The notes beneath the pieces are model-generated. The model was not told the DNA's origin and searched no databases. It worked only from the letters and a program-made list of their open reading frames with translations. From Actinomycetota bacterium (GTDB lineage Bacteria; Actinomycetota; Acidimicrobiia; Acidimicrobiales; Ilumatobacteraceae), in contig RFTA01000034.1 in assembly GCA_009923685.1 (NCBI GenBank), positions 1 to 6,163 on the forward strand: a stretch of 6,163 bases of DNA, in the 5' to 3' direction. The translations under genes were made by a program, and so were the position numbers. Below are positions 1-6,163 of the stretch, one piece after another (position 1 is the stretch's first letter; every line of letters begins with the position of its first letter).

Positions 1-255
1 CTTTGGAGCGGCGGTCGTTTGATCTCGACGCCACACCGAGTTTTCAACAAATCCGGCAAACCCCGACAATCATTTCCATTTTTCTCAAAACCCAGATTCG
101 ATGTGGTGGTCGAGCCGCTGCTAAAGCCAATCGAAGGTTTTGATCGGCTTCCTTTGCATGTCGGCACGTCTGCCGCAGATATCTGGTATTCGAATTGGCC
201 AGACACAGTTTCGACAGACCCCGCACAAGTTCTCGGCGAATACAGTTCATCGTGA
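1..255 (+). CDS. Isopenicillin-N-synthase-like Fe(II)/2-oxoglutarate dioxygenase, C-terminal fragment
   Basis: The reading frame is open from base 1 to the TGA at 253-255 and gives the last 84 residues of a protein whose start lies outside the window. The fragment opens with LWSGGRLISTPHRV and continues to RQSFPFF. In the isopenicillin N synthase/2OG-Fe(II) oxygenase family this is the end of the double-stranded beta-helix. The His at fragment residue 12 fits the last iron ligand, and Arg22-Gln23-Ser24 fits the RxS motif that binds the 2-oxoglutarate carboxylate. The family uses oxygen and usually 2-oxoglutarate to hydroxylate, desaturate or cyclise small molecules in the cytoplasm. The substrate cannot be told from this piece. 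The tail after the motif (about 55 residues, ending GEYSSS) is the usual family extension. The stop codon overlaps the next gene's GTG (GTGA), so the two are probably one transcript and translationally coupled. An internal TTG at 19 is not a credible start because homology runs through it. Confidence 0.82.
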   Translation, partial: LWSGGRLISTPHRVFNKSGKPRQSFPFFSKPRFDVVVEPLLKPIEGFDRLPLHVGTSAADIWYSNWPDTVSTDPAQVLGEYSSS

Positions 256-1801
256 CGAAACACAAACGGGCCCGTAGTTTTGAGCCAAACACCGACAACA
301 CCATTACTACTGAAACTGGTCACGTAGCCCATCGCGACTTAATTGACCACTCAAAACGACTTGTTCGAAACTTTTATAAAGTTGGCGAACATGTCTGGTG
401 CCTAGTTGGCAACGGTCTTTCAAACCAAACATTTATCGACGCGCCCCAAGGCATCATTGCTATTGACACTGGCGAATCAAACGAAGAAATGCGTGCGGCG
501 ATTTCTGAGTTGCGATTTCACACAAAAAAACCGATTGTCGCAGTTCTCTACACACATTTTCACTATGTCGCGGGCACACAAGCAGTGCTTGACGACTCAC
601 CAGAAACGAAAGTTGAAATTTACGGCCACAGCAAGATCGCAAGCCAGTTCACACTTTTGACAAACCATGCACACTAAAAATTGCTGGACTCGATGTCGAA
701 GTTACTCCGGCACCGTCTGACGCCGACGACTCGGTTACTTATTGGTTTAAATCACTTGGCTGCGCTGTCAACAATCTCGTTTGGCCGGTGCTTTTCAATG
801 TGTTTGCGATTCGCGGCGAAGAATACCGCGACCCTCGCATCATGCTTGCGGGCATTGATCACCTACTTTCGCTCAATCCAACACATATTGTCGGCGCACA
901 TGGCATGCCCATAAGCGGAAGCGCCGAGATTATGCAACGAGTCACGAGATATCGCGACTCGATTCAGTTCTTATGGGATCAAACCGTTCGCTTAACAAAT
1001 CGTGGCTACACCAGCACTGAACTCGGACATGAAATTCGCCTTCCCAATTTTTTTGACGAAGACAACCTGACATCAGAGTTTTATGGTGTCACAGAACATC
1101 ATGTGCGACAGATTCGCTCTGGCTTATTGGGCTGGTTCGACGGCGACCCAGCAAACTTGTTTCCGTTGCCAAGAGCCGAACATTCAAACCGAATGATTAC
1201 TGGTTTCGGTGGTCGAGACATCGTGCGACAAAAAGCAACTGAAGCAATCGACAGCAATGACTTGCGTTGGGCATGCGAACTTAGTTCGTGGCTGGTTAAC
1301 AGCACCGATTCTGAAGACGCCGACAAACTCTTGCTGGCTAAGACGCTTCGGCTCATCGCCCAACGTACGACAGCTGCCAATATTCGAAACTGGTGTCTTG
1401 CGCACGCCAGACATCTTGACGGCACTTTTGACCTCACGCGATTCAATCAACATCGATTGTCGCGCAAACAGATTTTGTCGTCAACAAGCGATAATGCTGT
1501 GCATATCTTGCGGGTACTACTTCTGCCCGACCGTGCAGCAGAAGTCGACACTCACATTTGCTTCAAATTTGTCGATCGTCAACAAACTGGCTTGCACATC
1601 AGAAACTGCGTCGCCTGCCCAACAGACGGTCGAGACGCCGAGATTTCAGTCAATTGCAGTATCGAAACTTGGGCCGATATCTTGGCTGGCGATCTTTCGC
1701 TATCTGTTGCAATTAGTCAAGAGAAATTAAAAGTCATAGGTGATACACACAAGCTAAAGCACGCGTTGCAAGTGTTCGATGTTGTGAATTTACAGTCATG
1801 A
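252..1801 (+). pseudogene. Alkyl sulfatase-like metallo-beta-lactamase-fold protein, broken by an internal deletion/frameshift
   Basis: Two reading frames together make one SdsA/BDS1-type alkyl sulfatase relative. The first runs from GTG at 252 to a stop at 675-677. It covers the N-terminal beta-lactamase-like part, including DTGESNEEMR and YTHFHYVAGTQAV with His102 and His104. The second is open from 617 and carries TFDKPCTLKIAGL from about 653, VFAIRGEEYRDPR, the GAHGMPISG loop near 895-921, an alpha-helical dimerisation domain (about 930-1430) and an SCP2-like C-terminal domain (about 1490-1800), ending with TGA at 1799-1801. Homology seems to switch frame between about 630 and 650. Only about 53 residues separate HFH from the SDADDS segment, against roughly 110 in SdsA-type enzymes as I recall them, so about 55 residues look deleted, not just one base. 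The first frame alone would give a 141-residue product lacking the dimer and SCP2 domains. Intact relatives cleave alkyl sulfate esters to alcohol and sulfate. The metal motif is also non-canonical: the Asp and third His of HxHxDH are replaced by Val106 and Ala107. GTG 252 was preferred to TTG 195 because it gives the 4-base overlap and avoids a long overlap. An assembly error is the main alternative to real decay. Confidence 0.78.
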
Positions 1802-4128
1802 AAAATTTGCCAAAATCGACACCGAAGTTCACGGGCAAGATCGCAAAATTGATTCGAGAGTCGACCCCAAAAAAACTAACCGTGCCCCAAGCGCCGCCAA
1901 ATGCGCCGAACATCTTGCTGATAATGCTCGACGATGTGGGGTTCGGCTCATTCGCCAACTTCGGCGGACCGATCGACACGCCTGGTCTTGACAAAGTCGC
2001 GAAGTGTGGTCTCATTTACAACCAATTTCATACAACTGCGCTTTGCTCGCCAACTCGTGCTGCTCTATTAACGGGCCGTAACCATCACTCAGTTCATATG
2101 GGTGGCATCACCGAAATAGCAAACTCGTTTCCCGGCTATGACAGCGCAATCCCACCCGAGTCAGCCACCGTCGCACAAGTTCTACGGATGTCTGGCTACA
2201 GCACAGCCTGTTTTGGAAAATGGCACTTAACACCATCTTGGGAGCAAAGCCCCGCGGGGCCGTTCGATAGATGGCCAACAGGTCTTGGCTTTGATCGTTT
2301 CTACGGCATCATGGGCGCCGAGTCTTCGCAGTTTGAGCCGCCCGTATATGACCAAACGACACCGATCTCACCGCATATCAACAAGCCCGACTACCACTTG
2401 ACACAAGATCTCGCTGACCAAGCAATCAATTGGATGCACCGTCAAAAAGCATCTTCACCGAACAAACCCTTCTTCTGTTACTTCTCAACTCCCGCAGTTC
2501 ACGCGCCACATCATGTACCCAACGAATGGATCGAAAAATATAAAGGCAAATTTGATGAAGGCTGGGACAAACTCCGTGACGAGATTTATCAGCGGCAACT
2601 CAAACTCGGCGTTATTCCGCCTGACACGGCTTTAACAACTCGACCCGAGCAAATTCCGTCTTGGGATGACTATCCAGAGCGTTACCGACCGATCGCCAGA
2701 AAACTAATGGAAGTTTTCGCTGGCTTTCTCACCCACACCGATGCGCAAATCAAACGAGTGATCGACGCTTTAGATGAACTCGAAATTGCAGATGACACTT
2801 TGGTTATTTACATCACAGGCGACAACGGAGCATCAGCCGAGGGCACAATTCACGGTGCGTGGAGTGCACCATCGTTTCAAAACGGCGTACCCGAAGATCC
2901 AGAGTGGCTTCTCGAACACATCGACGATTTCGGCACGGCAAAATGCGAAAACCACTTCAATGTCGGTTGGGCATGGGCGCTCGACTCGCCATTTCAGTGG
3001 ATGAAACAAGTTGCGTCTCATTTCGGCGGCACACGCAATGCTCTAGCAATCTCGTGGCCAAAAAAAATTAAGACGACCAACGAGTTGCGCCCGCAATTCC
3101 ATCATGTCATCGATATTGCGCCAACGATTTACGAAGTCGCAGGTATAACTCCGCCAGATTTCGTCAATGGCATCGAACAAATGCCGATGCATGGCACTTC
3201 GATGAAATATTCGTTCGATAATGCGAGCGCAGCCAGCACTCATAAATCGCAGTATTTCGAGATCTTGGGCAACCGCGCCATCTACGACAATGGCTGGATC
3301 GCCTCATGTTTTCACGGTCGATTGCCATGGATTCGTCTGCAGGGCTTCGAGTTTGACGGACCACAAGAACGCTGGGAGCTTTACAACATCGAAAATGACT
3401 ACTCACAGGCGGTAGATCTTGCACTAAAACATCCTGAGAAACTCAAAGAATTGCAGGCACTTTTCGACAAGCAAGCAATTGAATACGGCATTTACCCGCT
3501 TCGTGACCCGGGCTCACCGCGAAATGGCGACTTCTCAGTTCCCAACTCGTTAGCTGGGTTCACCAAAATCAGATACACGTCAGCGCACACCCGCATGCCC
3601 GAGAGTTCTGTATTGAATTTAAAGAACTGCTCGTATCGCATCAGCGCAGATGTCGAAATCACCAGCAAATTGAATCACGGCGTTATCGCATGTCAGGGCG
3701 GCAACATGGCTGGTTGGTCGCTATATCTTGACGACAAATCACGACCGATCTTTCATTACAACTGGTTCGGGCACGAGCACACTTCGTTCGCGGGCGTCGA
3801 ACCACTTGGCATTGGCCAACATTTGATTGAAGTCTCATTTGCCTATGACGGTGGCTTTGGCGCAGGCGGCAATGTTTCGATGCGAGTCAACAAGTCTGAG
3901 GTTGCAGCGGGCCGAATCGAAAAAACTGTGCCACTTGTTTTTTCGATGAGCGGCGAAACTTTCGATGTTGGGGTTGATACGGGTTCACCAGTTGGTCCTT
4001 ATCCACACGACTATGCGTGCACGGCCAAAATATTTGGTGTAACTCTCGAAAAGCTAGATGAACCGCAAAGAGAGATTCAAGAAAAAATGCGCGAGGGCGA
4101 ATTTCGCGCGAGTCTCAGCACACAATAA
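1798..4128 (+). CDS. Type I (formylglycine) arylsulfatase, AtsA/AtsD-like, cytoplasmic
   Basis: The 776-residue product hydrolyses a sulfate ester to an alcohol or phenol plus sulfate. The family signature is plain: Cys83-Ser-Pro-Thr-Arg87 followed by AALLTGR. Cys83 is the residue converted to the catalytic formylglycine. Asp45-Asp46 in LIMLDDVGFG and Asp342-Asn343 in ITGDNG are the expected calcium ligands. Lys and His in FGKWHL, the His residues of VHAPHHV and Lys403 in WMKQVASH fit the sulfate-binding pocket. Residues about 36-560 form the sulfatase domain, and about 590-765 a beta-rich C-terminal domain with NWFGHEH, FAYDGG and DVGVDTGSPV. That architecture and length match the mycobacterial AtsA/AtsD group (about 787 residues). 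The N-terminus is Lys-rich with no hydrophobic signal sequence, so the enzyme should be cytosolic. Its ATG overlaps the TGA of the preceding gene (ATGA), and no clear Shine-Dalgarno precedes it, which suggests coupling to upstream translation. The natural substrate is unknown. A separate formylglycine-generating enzyme or other maturase is needed and is not in the window. Confidence 0.95.
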   Translation: MKNLPKSTPKFTGKIAKLIRESTPKKLTVPQAPPNAPNILLIMLDDVGFGSFANFGGPIDTPGLDKVAKCGLIYNQFHTTALCSPTRAALLTGRNHHSVHMGGITEIANSFPGYDSAIPPESATVAQVLRMSGYSTACFGKWHLTPSWEQSPAGPFDRWPTGLGFDRFYGIMGAESSQFEPPVYDQTTPISPHINKPDYHLTQDLADQAINWMHRQKASSPNKPFFCYFSTPAVHAPHHVPNEWIEKYKGKFDEGWDKLRDEIYQRQLKLGVIPPDTALTTRPEQIPSWDDYPERYRPIARKLMEVFAGFLTHTDAQIKRVIDALDELEIADDTLVIYITGDNGASAEGTIHGAWSAPSFQNGVPEDPEWLLEHIDDFGTAKCENHFNVGWAWALDSPFQWMKQVASHFGGTRNALAISWPKKIKTTNELRPQFHHVIDIAPTIYEVAGITPPDFVNGIEQMPMHGTSMKYSFDNASAASTHKSQYFEILGNRAIYDNGWIASCFHGRLPWIRLQGFEFDGPQERWELYNIENDYSQAVDLALKHPEKLKELQALFDKQAIEYGIYPLRDPGSPRNGDFSVPNSLAGFTKIRYTSAHTRMPESSVLNLKNCSYRISADVEITSKLNHGVIACQGGNMAGWSLYLDDKSRPIFHYNWFGHEHTSFAGVEPLGIGQHLIEVSFAYDGGFGAGGNVSMRVNKSEVAAGRIEKTVPLVFSMSGETFDVGVDTGSPVGPYPHDYACTAKIFGVTLEKLDEPQREIQEKMREGEFRASLSTQ
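4081..4110 (-). terminator. Intrinsic terminator for the GntR regulator, inside the sulfatase 3' end
   Basis: Read on the minus strand, GCGCGA (4109-4104) pairs with TCGCGC (4094-4089) across a 9-base loop. The stem is followed at once by ATTTTTTC (4088-4081). A GC-rich stem plus U-run, beginning 22 bases past the regulator's stop codon, is the classic Rho-independent layout. The stem is only 6 bp, so efficiency may be modest. On the plus strand no T-run follows, so it should not terminate the sulfatase transcript. Confidence 0.55.
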
Positions 4129-4131
4129 AAA

Positions 4132-4788
4132 CTAAGACGCTGTGAGCTCGAGGCGCTTGCGCACGGCGTCGCGAACTTGAGCGTCAAAGCTTCGCACATG
4201 AGCCGCCGAAAGTTTGTAGACGAGTTCGCTGTCGCCAGATACGAGCGCATCAAGAATCTCGTCGTGTTCGTCAAGAGCGTGACCCATGTCGGCAACATCT
4301 GACAAATACATATGCCACAGCCGATCACTTTGTGCATACAAAACATCGAGCGTGTCGGTCAAAAACCGATTGCCGGCGGCATCCCAAACAATCTCGTGAC
4401 ATTGCGCGTCGAATTGAATTTGGTCTTGCGCCGTTTTCGCACTTTTCTTTGCTTTGTCCAAAACTTTTCGCATTTGTTGCCAATGTTCGCCAGTGCCACG
4501 CTCACATGCCAAACGCGCCACATAGGGTTCAAGAATTGCGCGAGTTTCATACAGCGTCGACAATTCGGCAATTTCAATGTTCGAAACGATCATTCCCCGC
4601 CGCGGAATTACGATCAAAAACTGATCGCGGGCCAAGCGCTGCAATGCCTCGCGAATCGGGGTTCGACCAATTTCAAGTTGCTCTTGCAACTCGTCTTCAC
4701 GAACAACCGCCCCAGGGGTTAATTCAAGGCGAACGATCATGCCTCGAATCAGCCGATACGCCTGCTCACTCAATGATTCTTTAGCCAT
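4132..4788 (-). CDS. GntR-family transcriptional regulator, FCD (FadR) subfamily
   Basis: This 218-residue protein has the usual length and order for FCD regulators. A winged helix-turn-helix spans about residues 5-69, with the recognition segment GRTPIREALQRL (41-52) and wing IPRRGMIV. An all-helical ligand-binding FCD domain spans about 75-208. Asp127 and His131 (FDAQCH), His175 (LDEHDEIL) and His197 (AAHVRSF) sit where FCD proteins bind a metal that helps hold a carboxylate effector. Such proteins are normally dimeric cytoplasmic repressors that release DNA when a small organic acid or amino acid binds. The ATG at 4788-4786 has AGGA 9 bases upstream (4802-4799 on the plus strand). The gene diverges from the flavoprotein gene at 4864 across 75 bases with inverted repeats, so control of that gene plus autoregulation is the simplest reading. 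Control of the convergent sulfatase operon is possible but unsupported here. The effector is unknown. Confidence 0.94.
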   Translation of the reverse strand: MAKESLSEQAYRLIRGMIVRLELTPGAVVREDELQEQLEIGRTPIREALQRLARDQFLIVIPRRGMIVSNIEIAELSTLYETRAILEPYVARLACERGTGEHWQQMRKVLDKAKKSAKTAQDQIQFDAQCHEIVWDAAGNRFLTDTLDVLYAQSDRLWHMYLSDVADMGHALDEHDEILDALVSGDSELVYKLSAAHVRSFDAQVRDAVRKRLELTAS

Positions 4789-4814
4789 TTGGTTTTAATC
4801 CTACACGTCTGATA

Positions 4815-4833
4815 TGGTGATGATATATCACCA
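4815..4833. promoter_or_regulatory. Probable GntR/FCD operator: inverted repeat TGGTGAT-N5-ATCACCA
   Basis: The arms TGGTGAT (4815-4821) and ATCACCA (4827-4833) are perfect 7-base inverted repeats around GATAT. FCD-type GntR proteins commonly bind dyads with TGGT/ACCA ends, as FadR, PdhR and LldR do. The centre lies 36 bases from the regulator's start and 40 from the flavoprotein's start, suitable for repressing both. A shorter perfect palindrome, TGATATATCA (4821-4830), overlaps it with a centre 1.5 bases away, so the true recognition half-sites are uncertain. Confidence 0.6.
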
Positions 4834-4835
4834 AA

Positions 4836-4847
4836 TTACGTACGTAA
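4836..4847. promoter_or_regulatory. Perfect 12-base palindrome TTACGTACGTAA, possible second operator
   Basis: TTACGTACGTAA equals its own reverse complement and ends 16 bases before the ATG of the flavoprotein gene. It begins three bases after the larger dyad, with a different sequence, so it may bind another protein or form a second, weaker site. Its place between the likely rightward promoter and the ribosome-binding site would suit repression of the flavoprotein gene. No known regulator can be assigned from the sequence. Confidence 0.4.
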
Positions 4848-4854
4848 AAATAGT

Positions 4855-4858
4855 GGGG
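4855..4858 (+). promoter_or_regulatory. Ribosome-binding site of the flavoprotein gene
   Basis: GGGG in GTGGGGCAAAA lies 5 bases before ATG 4864, the only Shine-Dalgarno-like purine run in the leader. It supports that start, which also places the nucleotide-binding fold at the very N-terminus as expected. Confidence 0.5.
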
Positions 4859-4863
4859 CAAAA

Positions 4864-6163
4864 ATGAGCGAGTTTCCAAAGTCAGCAAAGTGTGTAGTCA
4901 TCGGCGCGGGCATCGTCGGCAACTGTTTGGTGGGGCATCTTTCAAAACTCGGTTGGACCAACATGGTGCAAATCGACAAAGGTCCGTTGCCAAACCCAGG
5001 TGGCTCGACTGGTCACGCATCAAACTTTATTTTTCCGACTGACCACAACAAAGAGATGGCTTTGTTGACCCTCGCTTCTCAACAGCAATACATCGAGCTC
5101 GGCATGAACAACACATGTGGCGGCATCGAAGTTGCCCGCAATCCAGAGCGTCTCGAAGAATTTAATCGTCGTATGACCTCGGCAAAATCTTGGGGCATCG
5201 ACGCGAAACTTCTTTCACCTGCCGAGGTCAAAGAACTCGTGCCGTTCATCAACGAAAAAATTATTTTGGGTGGCTACTACACGCCGAGCGTCTCTGTTGT
5301 TGACTCTTTGCAGACCGGCACGCTGATGCGTGAGAGCGCAGTCAAAGCGGGCCATCTGAGCGTTTATGCCAACACAGAAGTTCTCGACCTCGAAGTTGAA
5401 AACGGAGTGATCAAAGCCGTTGTTACGAACAAAGGTCGAATCGAAGCCGAATATGTCGTCATTGCATGCGGCGTGTGGAGCCCGCGCATCGCCGAAATGG
5501 CGGGGGCGAAGATTCCGTTGACACCAGCAGTGCACCAAATGGCCGATGTCGGCCCGATTGATATTTTGCAAAAGTCAAATGCCGAAGTTGCTTACCCGAT
5601 CATTCGTGACATGGACACTTTCTGTTACGAACGACAGACAGCAGGCTCAATGGAAGTCGGTAGTTATGCGCACCGTGCGATTTTCATGCACCCGAACGAC
5701 ATTCCATCGAACGAAGCGTCGGCGCTCTCGCCCACCGAGTTGCCTCTTACTCAAGACGATTTTGATCCGCAAATGGAGCAAGCAATCGAGTTGATGGACA
5801 TGCTCGGTGATGCCGAAATCAAATATGCGATTAACGGTTTGCTCTCGTTGACGCCAGATGCAATGCCCGTGCTTGGCGAAACGGTCGAAGTTAAAAACCT
5901 TTGGTCGGCGGCCGCAGTATGGATCAAAGAAGGCCCTGGCATCGCACAACTCGTTGCCGAATGGATGACATACGGCTACCCGCATCTTTGCGACCCGCAC
6001 TCGTCAGATATTTCTCGTTTCTACCCGCATGAAAAAACCGAACACCATATTTATGCACGTTGCGATGAACACTTCAACAAAACTTATGGCATCGTTCACC
6101 CTCGCGAACAATGGGCGACGCAACGAAACATGCGACGCAGCCCGTTCTACCCGCGCGAAGAAG
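4864..6163 (+). CDS. Dimethylglycine/sarcosine dehydrogenase-like FAD oxidoreductase, 3' truncated by window end
   Basis: The frame is open from ATG 4864 to the last base (433 codons, no stop), so the gene continues beyond the window. The N-terminus has the Rossmann dinucleotide motif GAGIVG (residues 14-19), with Asp38 at the end of the second strand to hold the FAD ribose. GSTGHAS (47-53) aligns with the GSTWHAAG segment of dimethylglycine and sarcosine dehydrogenases, where the His carries covalent FAD. VVIACGVWSPRIAEMAG is the second FAD-contact segment, and WIKEGPGIAQLVAEWM the C-terminal FAD motif of the DAO fold. From about residue 365 to the end, through YGIVHPREQW and RNMRRSPFYPRE, the sequence resembles the central FAO domain that precedes a GcvT/aminomethyltransferase folate domain. 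A full protein would be about 800-850 residues. The family oxidatively demethylates N-methyl amino acids, passing the one-carbon unit to tetrahydrofolate. The exact substrate is not readable. It is probably controlled by the divergent GntR protein. Confidence 0.9.
   Translation, partial: MSEFPKSAKCVVIGAGIVGNCLVGHLSKLGWTNMVQIDKGPLPNPGGSTGHASNFIFPTDHNKEMALLTLASQQQYIELGMNNTCGGIEVARNPERLEEFNRRMTSAKSWGIDAKLLSPAEVKELVPFINEKIILGGYYTPSVSVVDSLQTGTLMRESAVKAGHLSVYANTEVLDLEVENGVIKAVVTNKGRIEAEYVVIACGVWSPRIAEMAGAKIPLTPAVHQMADVGPIDILQKSNAEVAYPIIRDMDTFCYERQTAGSMEVGSYAHRAIFMHPNDIPSNEASALSPTELPLTQDDFDPQMEQAIELMDMLGDAEIKYAINGLLSLTPDAMPVLGETVEVKNLWSAAAVWIKEGPGIAQLVAEWMTYGYPHLCDPHSSDISRFYPHEKTEHHIYARCDEHFNKTYGIVHPREQWATQRNMRRSPFYPREE

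Larger units (their letters stand above)
4789..4863. promoter_or_regulatory. Divergent promoter/operator region
   Basis: These 75 bases are the only non-coding stretch of note in the window. They must hold the promoters of both the leftward GntR gene and the rightward flavoprotein gene, since neither has a same-strand neighbour upstream. The stretch is A+T-rich compared with the flanking genes and contains two separate inverted repeats. TAGGAT (minus strand, 4804-4799) could be a -10 box for the regulator, but it coincides with the AGGA ribosome-binding candidate and I cannot pair it with a convincing -35. No rightward core promoter could be fixed with confidence. Confidence 0.7.

Noticed and set aside
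195..251. TTG-initiated upstream extension of the alkyl sulfatase relative
   Set aside because: It would overlap the dioxygenase gene by 61 bases, and the added residues (ARHSFDRPRTSSRR) look like a shadow of the other frame. GTG 252 gives a tidy 4-base overlap.
617..677. Programmed ribosomal frameshift joining the two halves
   Set aside because: No X-XXY-YYZ heptamer is in register within the overlap, and a simple shift would not explain the missing segment between conserved motifs.
788..1801. Separate gene starting at GTG 788
   Set aside because: The same frame shows family homology upstream of 788, back to about 644, with no ribosome-binding site at 788. It is the C-terminal part of the broken gene.
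2249..2260. Palindrome GCCCCGCGGGGC inside the sulfatase gene
   Set aside because: It encodes part of an ordinary SPAGP loop, lies mid-gene and has no T-run on either side. It is probably chance from GC-rich Pro/Gly codons.
3060..3067. A8 run in the sulfatase as a slippery site or indel
   Set aside because: The frame and homology (SWPKKIK) continue unbroken across it, so neither an error nor recoding is indicated.
4312..4784. Rightward open frames opposite the GntR gene
   Set aside because: They are antisense shadows of a clear GntR/FCD protein, with no family resemblance and no start signals.

Overview
The window most likely comes from an actinobacterium, perhaps an aquatic Acidimicrobiia-type lineage. 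This is inferred from the protein families (a cytoplasmic arylsulfatase of about 780 residues resembling mycobacterial AtsA/AtsD, an actinobacterial-looking alkyl sulfatase relative, and a betaine-degradation type flavoprotein), from a base composition near 50% G+C by eye, and from tight gene packing. No rRNA, tRNA, phage, insertion sequence or CRISPR signal is visible, so the taxonomic call is only suggestive.

Layout. Bases 1-4128 hold a rightward run of three genes whose ends overlap. First is the C-terminal tail of an isopenicillin-N-synthase-like Fe(II)/2-oxoglutarate dioxygenase (1-255). A GTGA overlap leads into a metallo-beta-lactamase-fold alkyl sulfatase relative (252-1801) that is broken near base 640 by an apparent frame-shifting internal deletion. 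An ATGA overlap then leads into a full-length formylglycine-type arylsulfatase (1798-4128). A leftward GntR/FCD regulator (4132-4788) meets the sulfatase tail to tail with only 3 bases between the stop codons. Its apparent intrinsic terminator lies inside the 3' end of the sulfatase gene. A 75-base divergent intergenic region (4789-4863) carries two inverted repeats. Rightward from it runs a dimethylglycine/sarcosine-dehydrogenase-like FAD enzyme (4864 to the window end), cut off before its expected folate-binding domain.

How the parts may work together. The left operon looks like a sulfate-ester catabolism cassette: an FGly hydrolase and an MBL-fold alkyl sulfatase relative, co-translated behind an oxygenase. 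The GntR regulator probably controls itself and the divergent flavoprotein gene through the shared intergenic operator. The flavoprotein points to demethylation of an N-methylated amine or amino acid. Whether the regulator also controls the sulfatase operon cannot be read from the window, because that operon's promoter lies upstream of base 1.

The most notable points are the broken alkyl sulfatase with a non-canonical metal motif, the overlapping three-gene arrangement, and the compact divergent operator region. I do not see convincing evidence for a wholly new system.
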